Assembly: GCA_029378245.1 (NCBI GenBank)
Contig: JARKIF010000085.1
Coordinates: 1-64,000 of the forward strand
From: Roridomyces roridus
Taxonomy: Eukaryota > Basidiomycota > Agaricomycetes > Agaricales > Mycenaceae
Direction: 5' to 3'
DNA length: 64,000 nt
Below, in pieces: positions 24,064-34,640 of the stretch (its first letter is position 1; every line of letters starts with the position of its first letter). Below the pieces are notes generated by a model. That model was given only the letters and a program-made list of their open reading frames with translations. It ran no database searches and was not told the origin of the DNA. The position numbers and the translations under genes are program-made.

Positions 24064-25124
24064 CTACAGCGCGGTCATGGTCAGCTCACAACAGGAATCC
24101 AATTCGATCCACTCACGAGAAATGAGAGTGGCGTCCTGGAACTCGACAAACGCAAAACTGGCAAACCGACCCGTCCCGCTGAGAGGGATGCGATCATCAC
24201 CCGTACCATAGTCCTGGAACCAAACCGGACCACCTCCGATGAGGATACCCTAGTAATTCAATCAGGAACCACAAAGAGTGGGACGCAGCGAGCTGCGAAC
24301 CTCAAAATGCGACGTCGCATAAAATGTAGCAGTCCCAGCAACGCCCCAAAATATATTCTCCGGGATAATACCTCCAGAAAGCACGATCTGCGAGTAGTGG
24401 TGGAGGGCACCCTGAATCTGGAAGATATAATAATCGCTCGCTGAGCCGGTGATAGTGAGCGTGCTGGTGATCGTGACGGCGCCCGGGAAGTTGTACAGGC
24501 CGGGGGAGAGGGTCAGGCCTCCGAGGTTGCCTGGGAAATCAACGCGTAAATAAATCTCCGAGAATGTTGGTTGGGAAGGGTAAAGAACCTCCGTTCAAGT
24601 GCACAAAGTTGGGACTCGTGCGTCCCATGAGGTCGTTGTATGCGGTGTGCAAGTCCGCAAGACCGGTTTGCAGCTTTGCAGGGGAGGGGCTGGCGTAGTT
24701 CCCCGTATAGATTTTGCCTGTAGAGTCGCAGACATTGATATTTGACGGTGGACGCCAAAGAACCGAGTTTTACCAGTGACTATCGGGGAAGTCGAATACG
24801 TCCCATCCGCAGACAAGGTAGCATTAATGCCCAGCGTGCCCGAAACCGAGCCGATATCGCCCACTGAACGACAACGTCAATACATTAGCATCGGGGCGAT
24901 AGTAAGCCATTGCTACCAATCTGGGAGACGGTCGAGTCCGCATCATACGCGCCATTGGCGCCCAGGATCGCATAGTCAGCGAAGGTGTTGAGGTTTGGAG
25001 GGCAAGGCCCTGCAGCAAACACCTTGGTGGAGATCGACTGCCGTTCAATGCATTAATTCTGGTATTCGGTAAGCCACAACGAGACGCCCACCAGTAAACC
25101 CAAGAAAAGTGTAGCCGAAAACAT
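24064..25124 (-). CDS. Ice-binding (antifreeze-like) protein, DUF3494 family
   Basis: The start at 25124 gives a signal peptide MFSATLFLGLLVGVS. After one or two introns the mature part runs: FADYAILGANGAYDADSTVSQIG, VGDIGSVSGTLGINATLSADGTYS, KLQTGLADLHTAYNDLMGR, LGGLTLSPGLYNF, VTITSTLTITGSA, DYYIFQIQGAL and IPENIFWGVAGTATF. This is the DUF3494 pattern: AILG....ST.......GD.G at the start, the YIFQI strand and the NIFW.V.G strand of the ladder-like beta-solenoid. Such secreted proteins bind ice in snow moulds and other microbes; many fungal relatives live in warm places and may do something else. The last exon (about 24064-24270) does not match the usual end of the solenoid, so its splice or integrity is doubtful. 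The family is patchily spread and often attributed to gene transfer. Confidence 0.8.
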
Positions 25125-26507
25125 GGTCGGGGACTTGGCGTGGCTAAGAGGGAGATGGTAGGTACTGTGCATTTTATACTCTCCAGTTCTAAGTGACCGT
25201 GCCTTGCCCGGACCCGACCTGCCAATCCGGACAAATAATAGAACGTCGACGTCTTGATACGGAGGGTTGAAGGACATTGACATGCAGGACGTCTTGAACG
25301 ATGTGTAAGACTGCGGGGACGACGGACCTTGAGAGTTGTCGAAAAATCGCTGCATATCTCGGACTATGGAGCTCACAAAACGCCAGCGGGTCACAAAGAA
25401 ATGTTGGTTCGTTTCACTCGAGTCGTCAAGGCTGCAAGGTTGGCCAGGTGCATTTGAGAAGACGCGCATAGTCGGCTGTACCTGTCACATACTTACAGTT
25501 CGCCATTGGCAGAAGATGAGGAACGCCGGAACTACTGGAGATGTCCAATATTATTATAGGCGGCGCCGGTGATTCTCCAGGCCCTTGAATAACGTTGAGA
25601 TCGCATGTGTGCCTGGGACGAGCAAGCACGAAGGCCCAACTGGTAGAGGTAGAAGGATTCCGGACTAGCCAAGTTAACCCAAGTAAATCCATCCATGGGT
25701 CGATGAGTCGGAAGAAGGGCAAAAGGGTTGCAAGGGCTCAAGTTTCGTTGTCAATGGGCCGCAGTTTCGTGTGCTGGCAAGTTGAAACTTGAGGCCTTGA
25801 GGCAGCGTCGTTCATTTGGAAGCTTTCTAGCTGGAAATCATGAGAGGGAGGATGGAGCGGACAAGTTTCGGGAATCGCCAAGGAGTCGGAATCCGAGAAT
25901 CGCACCAGGCGGCGTCGCGTTGCCGACATCTGATGGATCTGATTTCATTCTTGACTCTCTTCGAGCCACCTTGGAGAAGTGAGTGCCACACAACTCGAAT
26001 CTTCAAGGAACACACTGAATGGGCTATGATAAAGTGCGAAACTTTTTCCAGGACCACGTTGAACTTGTTCTGGATGATTTGGTGGCCTCAGTACTTACTG
26101 GACGAAAAGCCTCGAAGTCGAGCAAGGGATCGCCTTGGACAATCGCGAGTTACGGTCTCGGATGCCGACAGTGGGCACCCGTACCCGCGCTCACATTTTC
26201 CGTCGTCTGCGCTTTCATGGGTCGTGAGCTGCATTATTCAAGTGAGATTTGACGGTTTTGACAAGCTGTAATGGTTCTGCGACGAAATTCCAAGCACACA
26301 GGACCCAGAAACGGTTGCAAGTAAGTATATCCAGCTCCGGAACGACAGTTCGTGAGACCAACTTTAATGCTTCACCATTTCGTGCCATGTCTGCTTGGAC
26401 AAACGAGCTTCTAATCGCCTTCATCCACACCCACTGTCTCTCCGAGTCCGGATACTCCCCACAGACCCTGGGCACGATGGCGGCCATGTAGACCTCAAGT
26501 TCTACAC
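25125..26507. other. No firm gene; possible minus-strand fragments
   Basis: Several minus-strand frames look weakly coding (26215-26487 beginning MAAIVPRVCGEYPDSERQW; 25738-25929 beginning MSATRRRLVRFSDSDS), but I could not join them with splice sites or recognise a family. This could be an unknown gene or relics. The ice-binding gene's promoter must lie at its left end. Confidence 0.35.
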
Positions 26508-26960
26508 GCTTCTGGAGCGAACTCGGCGGCGGTCAATAGAACTCGAAGAATTCTTCCTTATCGTCTTCTACCTCTAGCCCAGTCCCTCAATTCAACAAGA
26601 TACGGAGACGGATACCAACTTCGCTCGAGGGTCTTGCCCGGACTTGCAAAGGCCCAGATTCGCGCCACCAAATTGAAACCCATGTCGAGGCTTGCCAGGT
26701 GCTTCGGGTTGGCTTCGGGCGAACGGTATAAGACGGACATGAAGTTATAATAAGTATTCAAGGCTCAAGCCAAGACCCAGATTCGTGCCAACCCCGGATC
26801 TGCAGAGTCCATGCCGTCACGACGCGTCGCGCTTTTTCTAATTACGACCGTTTGCAAGATAACGAGGCTCAAGCAGTAGGTTTATCACAATGAATTGGTA
26901 GGTGGTATAGTTACAATAATGGATTGATACAGTAGTGAGAAATCGTCCCCAAGAAAAATT
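26508..26960. repeat. 3' flank shared with the 22.9 kb copy
   Basis: This is the downstream side of the gene at 26961-27624. It repeats 22905-23370 with scattered substitutions and indels, including the block CATGTCGAGGCTTGCCAGGT and the block GAATTGGTAGGTGGTATAGT. The copies lie 3.6 kb apart in the same orientation. Confidence 0.75.
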
Positions 26961-27624
26961 CTAAATGGCCAAAGACACAACAGCAGGTCTCCAGCTCGCA
27001 GTAGCATCGACAAACTTGTTCGTCGACGTATACGCATTCCAACGGTGCTGCGCAGGCGCAGGCGAGACGCGGGCATGGGCATGAGCAACAGGCCTGCGGT
27101 GGGCGGTGCTCGGAGTGGGAGTGGGTGGCGCTGCCACCACGGCTTTGAGTTGCTGCTGCTGTTGGTGGTGCTGGTGGTGGTTTTGGTTTTGGTTTTGTTG
27201 GTGCCGCGCCTCTGCCTCCTCTTTACGCGCCATGTACTCCCTCGTACGCTGCTGTCTCCGACTCATCGCAATCTCAGCAAACACATCGTGATCCTCCTCC
27301 TGGTGCAACGCAGCGTGCGTGGCCGCAGTTAGCTGCTTCACCAGGGGCGACTGCGCGAGGGCCGTTAGTTCCGCGGGGGTGTAGATCGGCACTGAGTAGG
27401 TGGCAGGTGAGCATACAAGGTTTTGTGGGTTGTGGCAAAGGAAGGGACTTACGAGTCCGCTGAGGAATCTGTGGCACAGAGGGCGTGCGTCGGTGGACGG
27501 GGACGTAGACGCCGGAACTCGAACTCGAGCTCAAGCTCGAGGAGGGACTCGAGGGACTCGACGAGAGCGACGAGGAGGCCGAGGCCGAGGAGCGTTTGGA
27601 TGCAATGTCAATGGGCGCAGACAT
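26961..27624 (-). CDS. Small low-complexity protein of unknown function
   Basis: Predicted 200 residues from exons 27453-27624 and 26961-27391 (61-nt GTAAGT...CAG intron; exact frame). It begins MSAPIDIASKR, then a long Ser run (residues ~12-38), VYVPVHRRTPSVPQIPQRT, a short helical part YTPAELTALAQSPLVKQL, and a charged helix MARKEEAEARHQQNQ that runs into a His/Gln tract (HHQHHQQQQQ). The tail is Pro/His-rich. No membrane segment or signal peptide. No family recognised; composition suggests a mostly disordered cytosolic or nuclear protein. A truncated copy lies at 22905-23583. Confidence 0.6.
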
Positions 27625-28075
27625 GGATGGTTATTCGCGAGGAAGATAAGACAAGACAAGACTCGAGCGGGAGGAGGAGGAGGATTTGCTGAGGGTCCCA
27701 AGCCTTCCTGACATGGCATTTATAGGACTTGTGCTGCGGCCCAGGCAAAGGACAATTATGCTGAGCCATGTCCATGATCGACGCTTTGACACAAGAAAGA
27801 CCGAGAAGGTTCGGAGACGTTCGGAGAGATTCGCAAACAATGGCCGACTCGTCAGCAGTGTACGTGTCAGCGTGTCAGCTTGTCGCCGATTCGTCATTCC
27901 TCCGCGTCTCGGCCACCGTGACACTGTCCTTCCGTCCGTCTCCGCGCGCAAGTCCTCCGTTCTCTCGCAAGGTGGGTCATCTATTGTGTACAGGATTTAC
28001 AAAGGTCCGTGGTTAGTATGTACAGTAATGATAAATAATAGTATGGGTCATAGATTTTGCGCCAGAGCCCGTCCC
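27625..28075. other. Intergenic
   Basis: Promoter side of the low-complexity gene and 3' side of the GT15 gene. No further gene recognised. Confidence 0.5.
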
Positions 28076-29852
28076 TCATTGAAACAACTTTTGGTACCTT
28101 GGAATACACGACTGGTCCCGATAGTCTGCGTGCAACACTCGCGATGAGCCCAGTCCATGATAAAAATCGACCATATCCACTCACCCAGTGTATTCCACTG
28201 CTCACAATTGCACGAGTTGGCCTTCCACTCCGGACCTTGCGGGCAGTGCTGGAATGGTGTATGCCGATACCCTATATCCTTGAAAAAGTGCAGCCGAGTT
28301 TTCGGCGCAAAGAGCGCCACGGCTATCGAGTGCACAGGCGCATCACCCCATCTAAATATCGTAATCAGCCCGACGGCGACACAAGAGAGGGATCTAAAGA
28401 AGCATCACACACCTTTCGTAGTAAAAGCCGCCCCTAGACTCCAAAAAGTCGAAGAACGCGGTGTACGCCGGTCCACGCCAAAAGTCCATGTCCGCGATTT
28501 CAAAATTACTCCAGACTGCGCGGAGAGGTCAGTGGCACCCCACCGGGAAGCACGTGGAACGTACAGTGGCAGAGGTTGTATGTCTCCCCGCCATCGTCCG
28601 ACAGGTAGTTCATGGCATTGTCGTCCGCGACATACTGCGGGTACTTGGCCATGAAATCTAGTCGCCGAATACGTCAGAGTCTGCCATCGAATAAATAAAA
28701 AAAGAGTCTAGTACCCTTGACATTTGCCCATAGTGTAGGAATAGTTGGCTGCCACTCGAAGAACGAGATCGTAAATCCGTAAATCTTGTCGTTCTCTTGC
28801 ATGAAATGGAATGGATCGTATGGTATGTCGCAAAAGTACTCAATGTCGGGCCTAAAATAGTTGAGCTGGCTGCGATGGGCGGGATCTGTATCATATCGGG
28901 ACTTACTCTACCCTGTAAAAGACCGATAAGACGGCAGTTGGTCATGGAAGCGAAAAGAAGACTGACCTCCAGTAGTAGCGGTACTGCTGAAGCAGAGCGT
29001 GCTTGAAGAAGTACTGTAGTTTGAGCGGGTGAGCGAGGGAGCCTCGGAGAAGCTGAGCAGGCGACTCACACCGGAATTGAATCTGGAAAAGGATCATTCG
29101 GTTACATACACGATGGCGGAGCGATGTCGCGCGCTTACCTGCACATATTGCGGTACCTGGTAAATTCCCGAATGTATTAGAATCCAGGAACGTCGCATAG
29201 TCAGGAACACGTACGGGACGCTCTCGGCGTAGATGATATTCTGCTCGACCATCTTGTCCCGACCCGCCTTTGCCAGGTCCTCGTTGATCCACTGGGGTTG
29301 GTACCAATGCTCTTTCGGGACCAGCCCAAAGGAAACGGACCCGTTCGTCATGTTGCTCATCTCACTGAGCTCCATGAGTATGGTGAAACATACATGTAGA
29401 GTGCGTACCGCTTGAACTCGTCCGAGAATGGCTCCTCGTTGAGGAAGACCCAGGAGTAGTTGCAGTGTTTGTTGAATCGGTCCTCCACATGAGACACGCT
29501 TGACATGGCGCCAGCCAGGTCGCTATTGCGGGCGAGCATAAGGAGGGTCGCATTGGCGCGCTCGCGGTGCAGGCAAGGGTGTCCTGGCAGTGGGGGTGGC
29601 GAGGGCGTGTCTGGAAGCGGTGTGGAGACGTCGGCGGGTGTAGTTTGTAGTTCCAGGGTTTGTACCGCTGGGGTGGTGATGGTCCAGGAACTAGGACGGG
29701 CGTCCCGCAGTGTGCTTTGCAAGAAATAAAAGAGAGACATCTGAAACCCGTGAGCGCGGTGGCCTCATGAGCATTGAGCAGGAACGCACTAGGACAACGA
29801 GCAGGACAACATAGCGCCGTCTGGAGAGGACGCCTTGGTAGGCTATTGACAT
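28076..29852 (-). CDS. GT15 alpha-1,2-mannosyltransferase (Kre2/Mnt1/Ktr type)
   Basis: Type II Golgi membrane enzyme that transfers mannose from GDP-mannose to N- and O-linked glycans. The start at 29852 gives a short cytosolic tail with RRR, then one membrane segment ([15 protein letters not shown]) across the first intron, and a Pro/Thr-rich stem. GT15 landmarks follow: [87 protein letters not shown], and near the end [18 protein letters not shown]. The last intron (GTGAGT...CGCAG) yields the family C-terminus [16 protein letters not shown] and the stop at 28076. Many short exons; interior joins not all solved. It diverges from a PIG-X/PBN1 gene 332 bp away. Confidence 0.85.
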
Positions 29853-30184
29853 GGTGGTGGTGGTAAAGATGAAGTGAAGCGCTGAAAAATGACGCAGGAC
29901 AAATGCGATGTGTTATTTATGGTCAAACCCGTAATTGAAATCGGGCGGCAGACGCCGTTGAGTGCCCGTTGAGACAAGAGGGCCAACCCGCTGGCGGAAC
30001 GAGGCGATGGGAGAGGTTGTGGAAGCAGGAAAGCTAGTCCGTTTGTTGTGCACACAGCTCGCTCCAAGCTCGCTCCACATCCCGTTTTGTTGACATCGAA
30101 TCATGAAACTTGAGGCTGTTGCGAGGACCGACGAAAATAGGCGTGTAATCCGCAGCAGAATTGGCGATTGAGCGGGGACCGAAG
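29853..30184. promoter_or_regulatory. Shared divergent promoter, GT15 / PIG-X
   Basis: The two start codons are 332 bp apart and point away from each other, so one spacer must drive both genes. A TATA-like ATAAATA lies on the minus strand near 29917-29923. I see no obvious shared operator. Confidence 0.5.
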
Positions 30185-30933
30185 ATGGAGTGTGTTGGAG
30201 AGGAACGACTGCGGACCCGACGCGACGCGGCACATGTGCTCCCGGACATCTGCGATCATAACCCTCGCAGTTTCCATCCCGTCTTTGAAACCACGTTCGT
30301 CGGCGATGGCTTCGTCAACTGCACCCTGAACGTCTTTTACACCCTCCCACCCATCATCTTCGTCGACCCATACGAGCTGTCCAACCGGGCGTATTCGTTC
30401 CAGCATTTGGGCCCATCGAATCTCGAGTTGCCCGTCGCTGCGGTAGCCGACGAGGATGCCACCCTGCTGTTGAGCACCCTATGGGTCCCAGAGGACAGCC
30501 CACGCGTCCTTGAGCTGCCGCTTCACGTCCGTTATGGTCCCGTTGGAAAGACCGAGGGACTTGGATTCGTGCAAACGGACCTCAAATGGCCCGACGCGTT
30601 CTTCGCGTGTCCCGGTCAGTCTTTTCACCTTGCCCTTCAACTCTACACACTCACCTGGGCCCAGATGCCAGCAGCAGCAGCGACACCCTCCCTCTCAAAC
30701 CCACCTCTCTCGCGGCACCCTTCGCAACATCCTCCATCTTCATCGTGGGCACCCCACCCGACGCAGTGCCGATAGAGACACTGCGCACCCCAGTGGGCAC
30801 GACCGCAGACGTTGCGACTGTCGAGCTGGGTACGGCCGTTGTCGTTCTCGCGTCGTTCTCCTATCTCGTGCGCGTAGCCCGACGGACGGCCAAGCGGTTG
30901 AGTGCCGCGACGCTGTCGGCGAAGGAGGATTGA
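30185..30933 (+). CDS. PIG-X/PBN1-type GPI-mannosyltransferase subunit
   Basis: Predicted 232 residues from exons 30185-30614 and 30665-30933 (exact frame). The PIG-X/PBN1 signature is clear: NPRSFHPVF, then VFYTLPPIIFVDPYELSN, LGPSNLELPV and LELPLHVRYG, ending with one membrane helix (VELGTAVVVLASFSYLV) and a short basic tail. PIG-X/PBN1 stabilises the ER enzyme that adds the first mannose to GPI precursors, so this acts in the ER lumen and membrane. The ATG at 30185 gives no obvious signal peptide; an upstream exon (an ATG exists at 30103) may be missing. The neighbouring divergent GT15 gene is also a secretory-pathway mannosylation gene. Confidence 0.75.
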
Positions 30934-31572
30934 TTCATCGGGCTTTCTCTTGTATGAGTTACTATCGAATGCAGGGTGAATTTCGGAGAGAGAGAGGGTC
31001 CAGGATTTCCTTGGCATCATTTTGCCTGTCTTTCACCATCTTCGAGTCAGCCTCGAGCCATAATCTGGTTTCTCCAAGCTTGTTCGAAGACATCGACGCC
31101 TCCTTGCTCCTTGCTATAAAAACAGACATGTTTTCTCAACCACGGTCCGAGTTGGACTCTGTTCTCACGGTTCGGAGTGAATAGGCGGGGAAATGACGTT
31201 GGCTCCCTGTGGTCGCGGCGCCCAATGACCTTTCCTCTGGCAGAAGAATTCAGCGGGCATTGCATCAATCAACCCTGGTCCATATTTTTTCCTACACCGT
31301 CAGCACCAAAATCGCCTTCCGCAGGAAACTCAATTCGTCTACGACCGAAATCGACAGTCGTGTTGGGACACTTGCTTCGACGGCGCCCCCAGCCAACTTT
31401 GACATCCTCCAGCGGCGCCGATAGTGATTCGGTCCCGGGTTTTTATATTGGAAGAAGACAAGAATCTCCGCTGCTCAGATGGGCCACCTGGATACAACCA
31501 TCCATCAACTATTGTTTTGAATCCTGCGAAAAAAGGCAGATCTCCTATTACACCCTCCTTCACTTCTCTTCC
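30934..31572. other. Intergenic; upstream of the GH79 gene
   Basis: A TATAAAA (about 31116) and a TTTATATT (about 31440) are possible promoter elements of the GH79 gene. No gene recognised. Confidence 0.45.
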
Positions 31573-34212
31573 ATGCTCGCCTTCACCCTTTGGAGTCTTG
31601 GGCTCTGCAATGTCGCCACGGCGGCAGTCACTGTGGCCAATCAAATTCCTCTAGGAATACTCAGTGCCGTCTCGCCCACGGCCACACAGTTGGCTGCTTA
31701 CAATAATACTGTCCTGCAACCCCCGCCTGTTCCCAACCCTGCGCCGGCAACGGCCTTTACCTTGACTCTCCCCGCTGCGAGCACGGATGTGCCTCAGGGC
31801 CAGCTATCCATCGAAATCCCAGGCTCATTTTACGGTTTCTCGATTGAGATGTCCGTTCTCACTCAAATTTGTTCGTCTACATATTCGTCCTTTGAACCAG
31901 ATTGTTTGTTAGCTCAGATTTATAGTTGGCAAAAACTCGTCATTCATCCAGGTTCCGTTGCTCAACCTGTTCTCCAATATCGTACAACGCGCAGGATCTA
32001 TCAACATCCGGATCGGAGGCAACACTCAGGATTATGCGTACTATGTACCCACATTGCCCGAGGATAGGGCCATTTCCAAAGAAAAGGCCGCCAGTAAAAA
32101 TCCGGTGCTGACCATTTTTCTTTTGTCATTCTCTGTTCTTGTATTTACTCACGCTTTGAAAAGACGGAGACGCCGGCTGTCATTTATACGATGGATCTCT
32201 TCTACATGCTCTCCAATATCTCGGCGTTTGCTGGTGCCAAGTGGTATGTCGGTAAGCTCTTCTGCTGCCACACGTTGTTCTCTTGCTTCGACGGTTGAAT
32301 CCAGGCGCACCATTCAACGATTCCACGCAGTTCCGTTTTGAAATCGTCGAATACGCCGAAGCGGTTCTCGGAGACAACCTACTTGGTATTCAAGTCGCCA
32401 ACGAGCCGGATCTCTACGTCGGGTGCGTCTCACGTCCGTCAAGTTCAACCTGGTTGATTATTTTTTTCTTCTCTTTTCCAGCCATCATCACCGGAACGAC
32501 TCGTACGGCCCAGCGAATTACACCCAAGAATTCGGAGAGTTCATCGCAGCCATGGCTGGCAATGATAACATCCCAATCAAGAACAAGCTCATTGGTCCGA
32601 GTGTTTCGGGGAACTGGACGCCTGAAATGGTTATCGACACTGGATTCATTGATAAGTACAGTGACAGTTTGAGTGCTTTTCCGTCGAGCAGTGCGTTTTT
32701 ATTTTATTTTCTTCTTGTTTGAATGGGCGGTCCTGACGGAGGGCGTAGTTATCCCACGTGCGTCTTTTTATCTCCTTGTTTGAATGCGCTCCTGACAGAG
32801 AGCAGCGAAAACTGCTACCCCGTATACCGTGAGGGCTCCTCACTCTCCATGCCTCAATTTTTTGAAACGTATTACAGATATCAGCACCTATCACGACCCG
32901 CAAGCGACCTTCCCCATGTACCTCTCGCATTCTGGACCACAGGGCCTTGTCTCACCGTATCTCAACGCTGCAACCATCGCTCGTGCTGCGAATAAACCGT
33001 TCTTGATGTTTGAAACCAACTCGGCGAGTTGTGGTGGGTTCCCCGGTATTAGTGATTCGTTTGGAGCTACGCTTTGGGCGTTGGATTATGGGCTGCAGGT
33101 GAGTTATTTACTTTTCTTGAGCTTGAGACCAGAACTGATTCAGGATACTCGATAGATGGCTTGGGGCAATTTTTCTGGCGCTATGTTGCATGTTGGTGGG
33201 CAGAATGTGTATTATAATGTGTTTACAAGCGCTACCTCTTCGAACTTTTCTGAATTCCTCCCCAGCCGTTCACAGCTCCCCCAACGAATCAGTCTAAATA
33301 CTTTGAATGGACTGTCGGCGCAGTATACTACTCTGCTCTCGTCGCAGCCGAGGTCTTTGGCAAGACGAACACGGCTCAGATTGTAGACATGTTGGGAAAC
33401 AATGCGAGCGTTTATACACCGTACGTCGCACTTCGATGCCTCGAATGTATTCTCAACATCTGGGACAGACAATATGCGATCCACGAAAACGGTGCCCTCG
33501 CTCGTGTAGGATTGTTCAATTATATCACGGACCCTACTGGAGCCAGCGACTACACTGCGATGCTGACGGTTTCCGGAGGGACTGTTCCGTCCTCTGTTCA
33601 AGTCAAGTGAGCGACAGAAACCAGTGCCGAGATGAACAGCTAACCAGCCACACCAGATATCTACTTTCAGACTCTGTCGCAACCAACAACATCACTTGGG
33701 CCAACCAGGTGCGTTGCTCCTCCCAGATTTTGAACCTCCTCTGACTAGTCTTTCCTTCGTAGACTTTAGGCACTCAGCGTGAAGTCGACGGCCGTTTCCG
33801 CGGCGTCGAAAACGTCGTCTCCATATCATGTGATACCGGCGCCAACACCTGCCAAATTCCTGTCCCAGCCCCCTCGTTTGCTCTCGTCTGGTTCACGCCC
33901 GAGCCAGAGATCAGCACAGTCACATTCTCAACGACGGCGTACACGAACATCGGGGCCACAGCTACAGTCGCGCCGGACGTGCTTGCTACGAGTAATGGGA
34001 TGTCTGGTTAGTCCTTTCCGATTTGCCGCTGTTTCGAGGTTATAACCGGTGTTTAAATTTCATGTATAGGCAATAGCTGGCAACTTGGTAGCACGAGCAA
34101 TGGGAAGCAGAATGCGGCCAAGGCAAGAGCAAGGGCGGGTTCGGTGAGTGTTATGGGTGTTCTTGTGGGAACAGGGGTGGTTCTAGTAATTTCGTTGGGA
34201 TACTGGGTTTGA
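31573..34212 (+). CDS. Glycoside hydrolase family 79 (beta-glucuronidase-like), secreted
   Basis: The ATG at 31573 opens a signal peptide MLAFTLWSLGLCNVATAA. About ten exons follow, split by 45-60 nt introns. Landmarks: IPGSFYGFSIEMSVL, then FSNIVQRAGSINIRIGGNTQD (substrate-loop RIGG), TPAVIYTMDLFYMLSN, the acid/base glutamate in LGIQVANEPDLY, IGPSVSGNW, ISTYHDPQ, the nucleophile glutamate in FLMFETNSASCGG, then WALDYGLQ-MAWGNFSGAMLHVGG. A C-terminal beta domain is followed by a hydrophobic tail (VMGVLVGTGVVLVISLGYWV), which could be a membrane anchor or GPI signal. GH79 enzymes release glucuronic acid from arabinogalactans and related glycans. Both catalytic residues are present. Family sure; exact substrate inferred. 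Confidence 0.88.
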
Positions 34213-34640
34213 CTTGGGGATAGATGATAGATATATCCCACTGTCTTTACGTGGCTTTCTGTGTTTCGTACTGCAGCGGACGACTTGGGTCTCCAGTCAG
34301 TTTTAAGCCCAATTTGAACCAGACGAGAAACTAAGTATCAAATACTTGCGGGCGCTGTTGGGAGACAGAGGAACAGTGCTGGGGGGTCCTCGGGTGCCCT
34401 GCTGCTCTGCGCACGAAAAAGAATCAGAAACCAACATCGCGTTAATTGTCCGCCGCGCTAGAAAATGTACGTAAATACAGACGGGCGTAGCAAGGTCAAA
34501 CAAACACTTGTCCAAAGCAGTCGTAAGTATGTAGTCCGAAAGTCCAATTATCCATCCAACAAGTCCCCAAACGAATGAAGGTATTAGCAAATAGTTCATA
34601 AGATACGTAGTCCGTGATGCAAAAGAATCGAGGCAGTCGA
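34213..34640. other. Spacer between convergent GH79 and chitin deacetylase genes
   Basis: The two genes converge here, so the spacer carries both 3' ends. Nothing else recognised. Confidence 0.5.
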
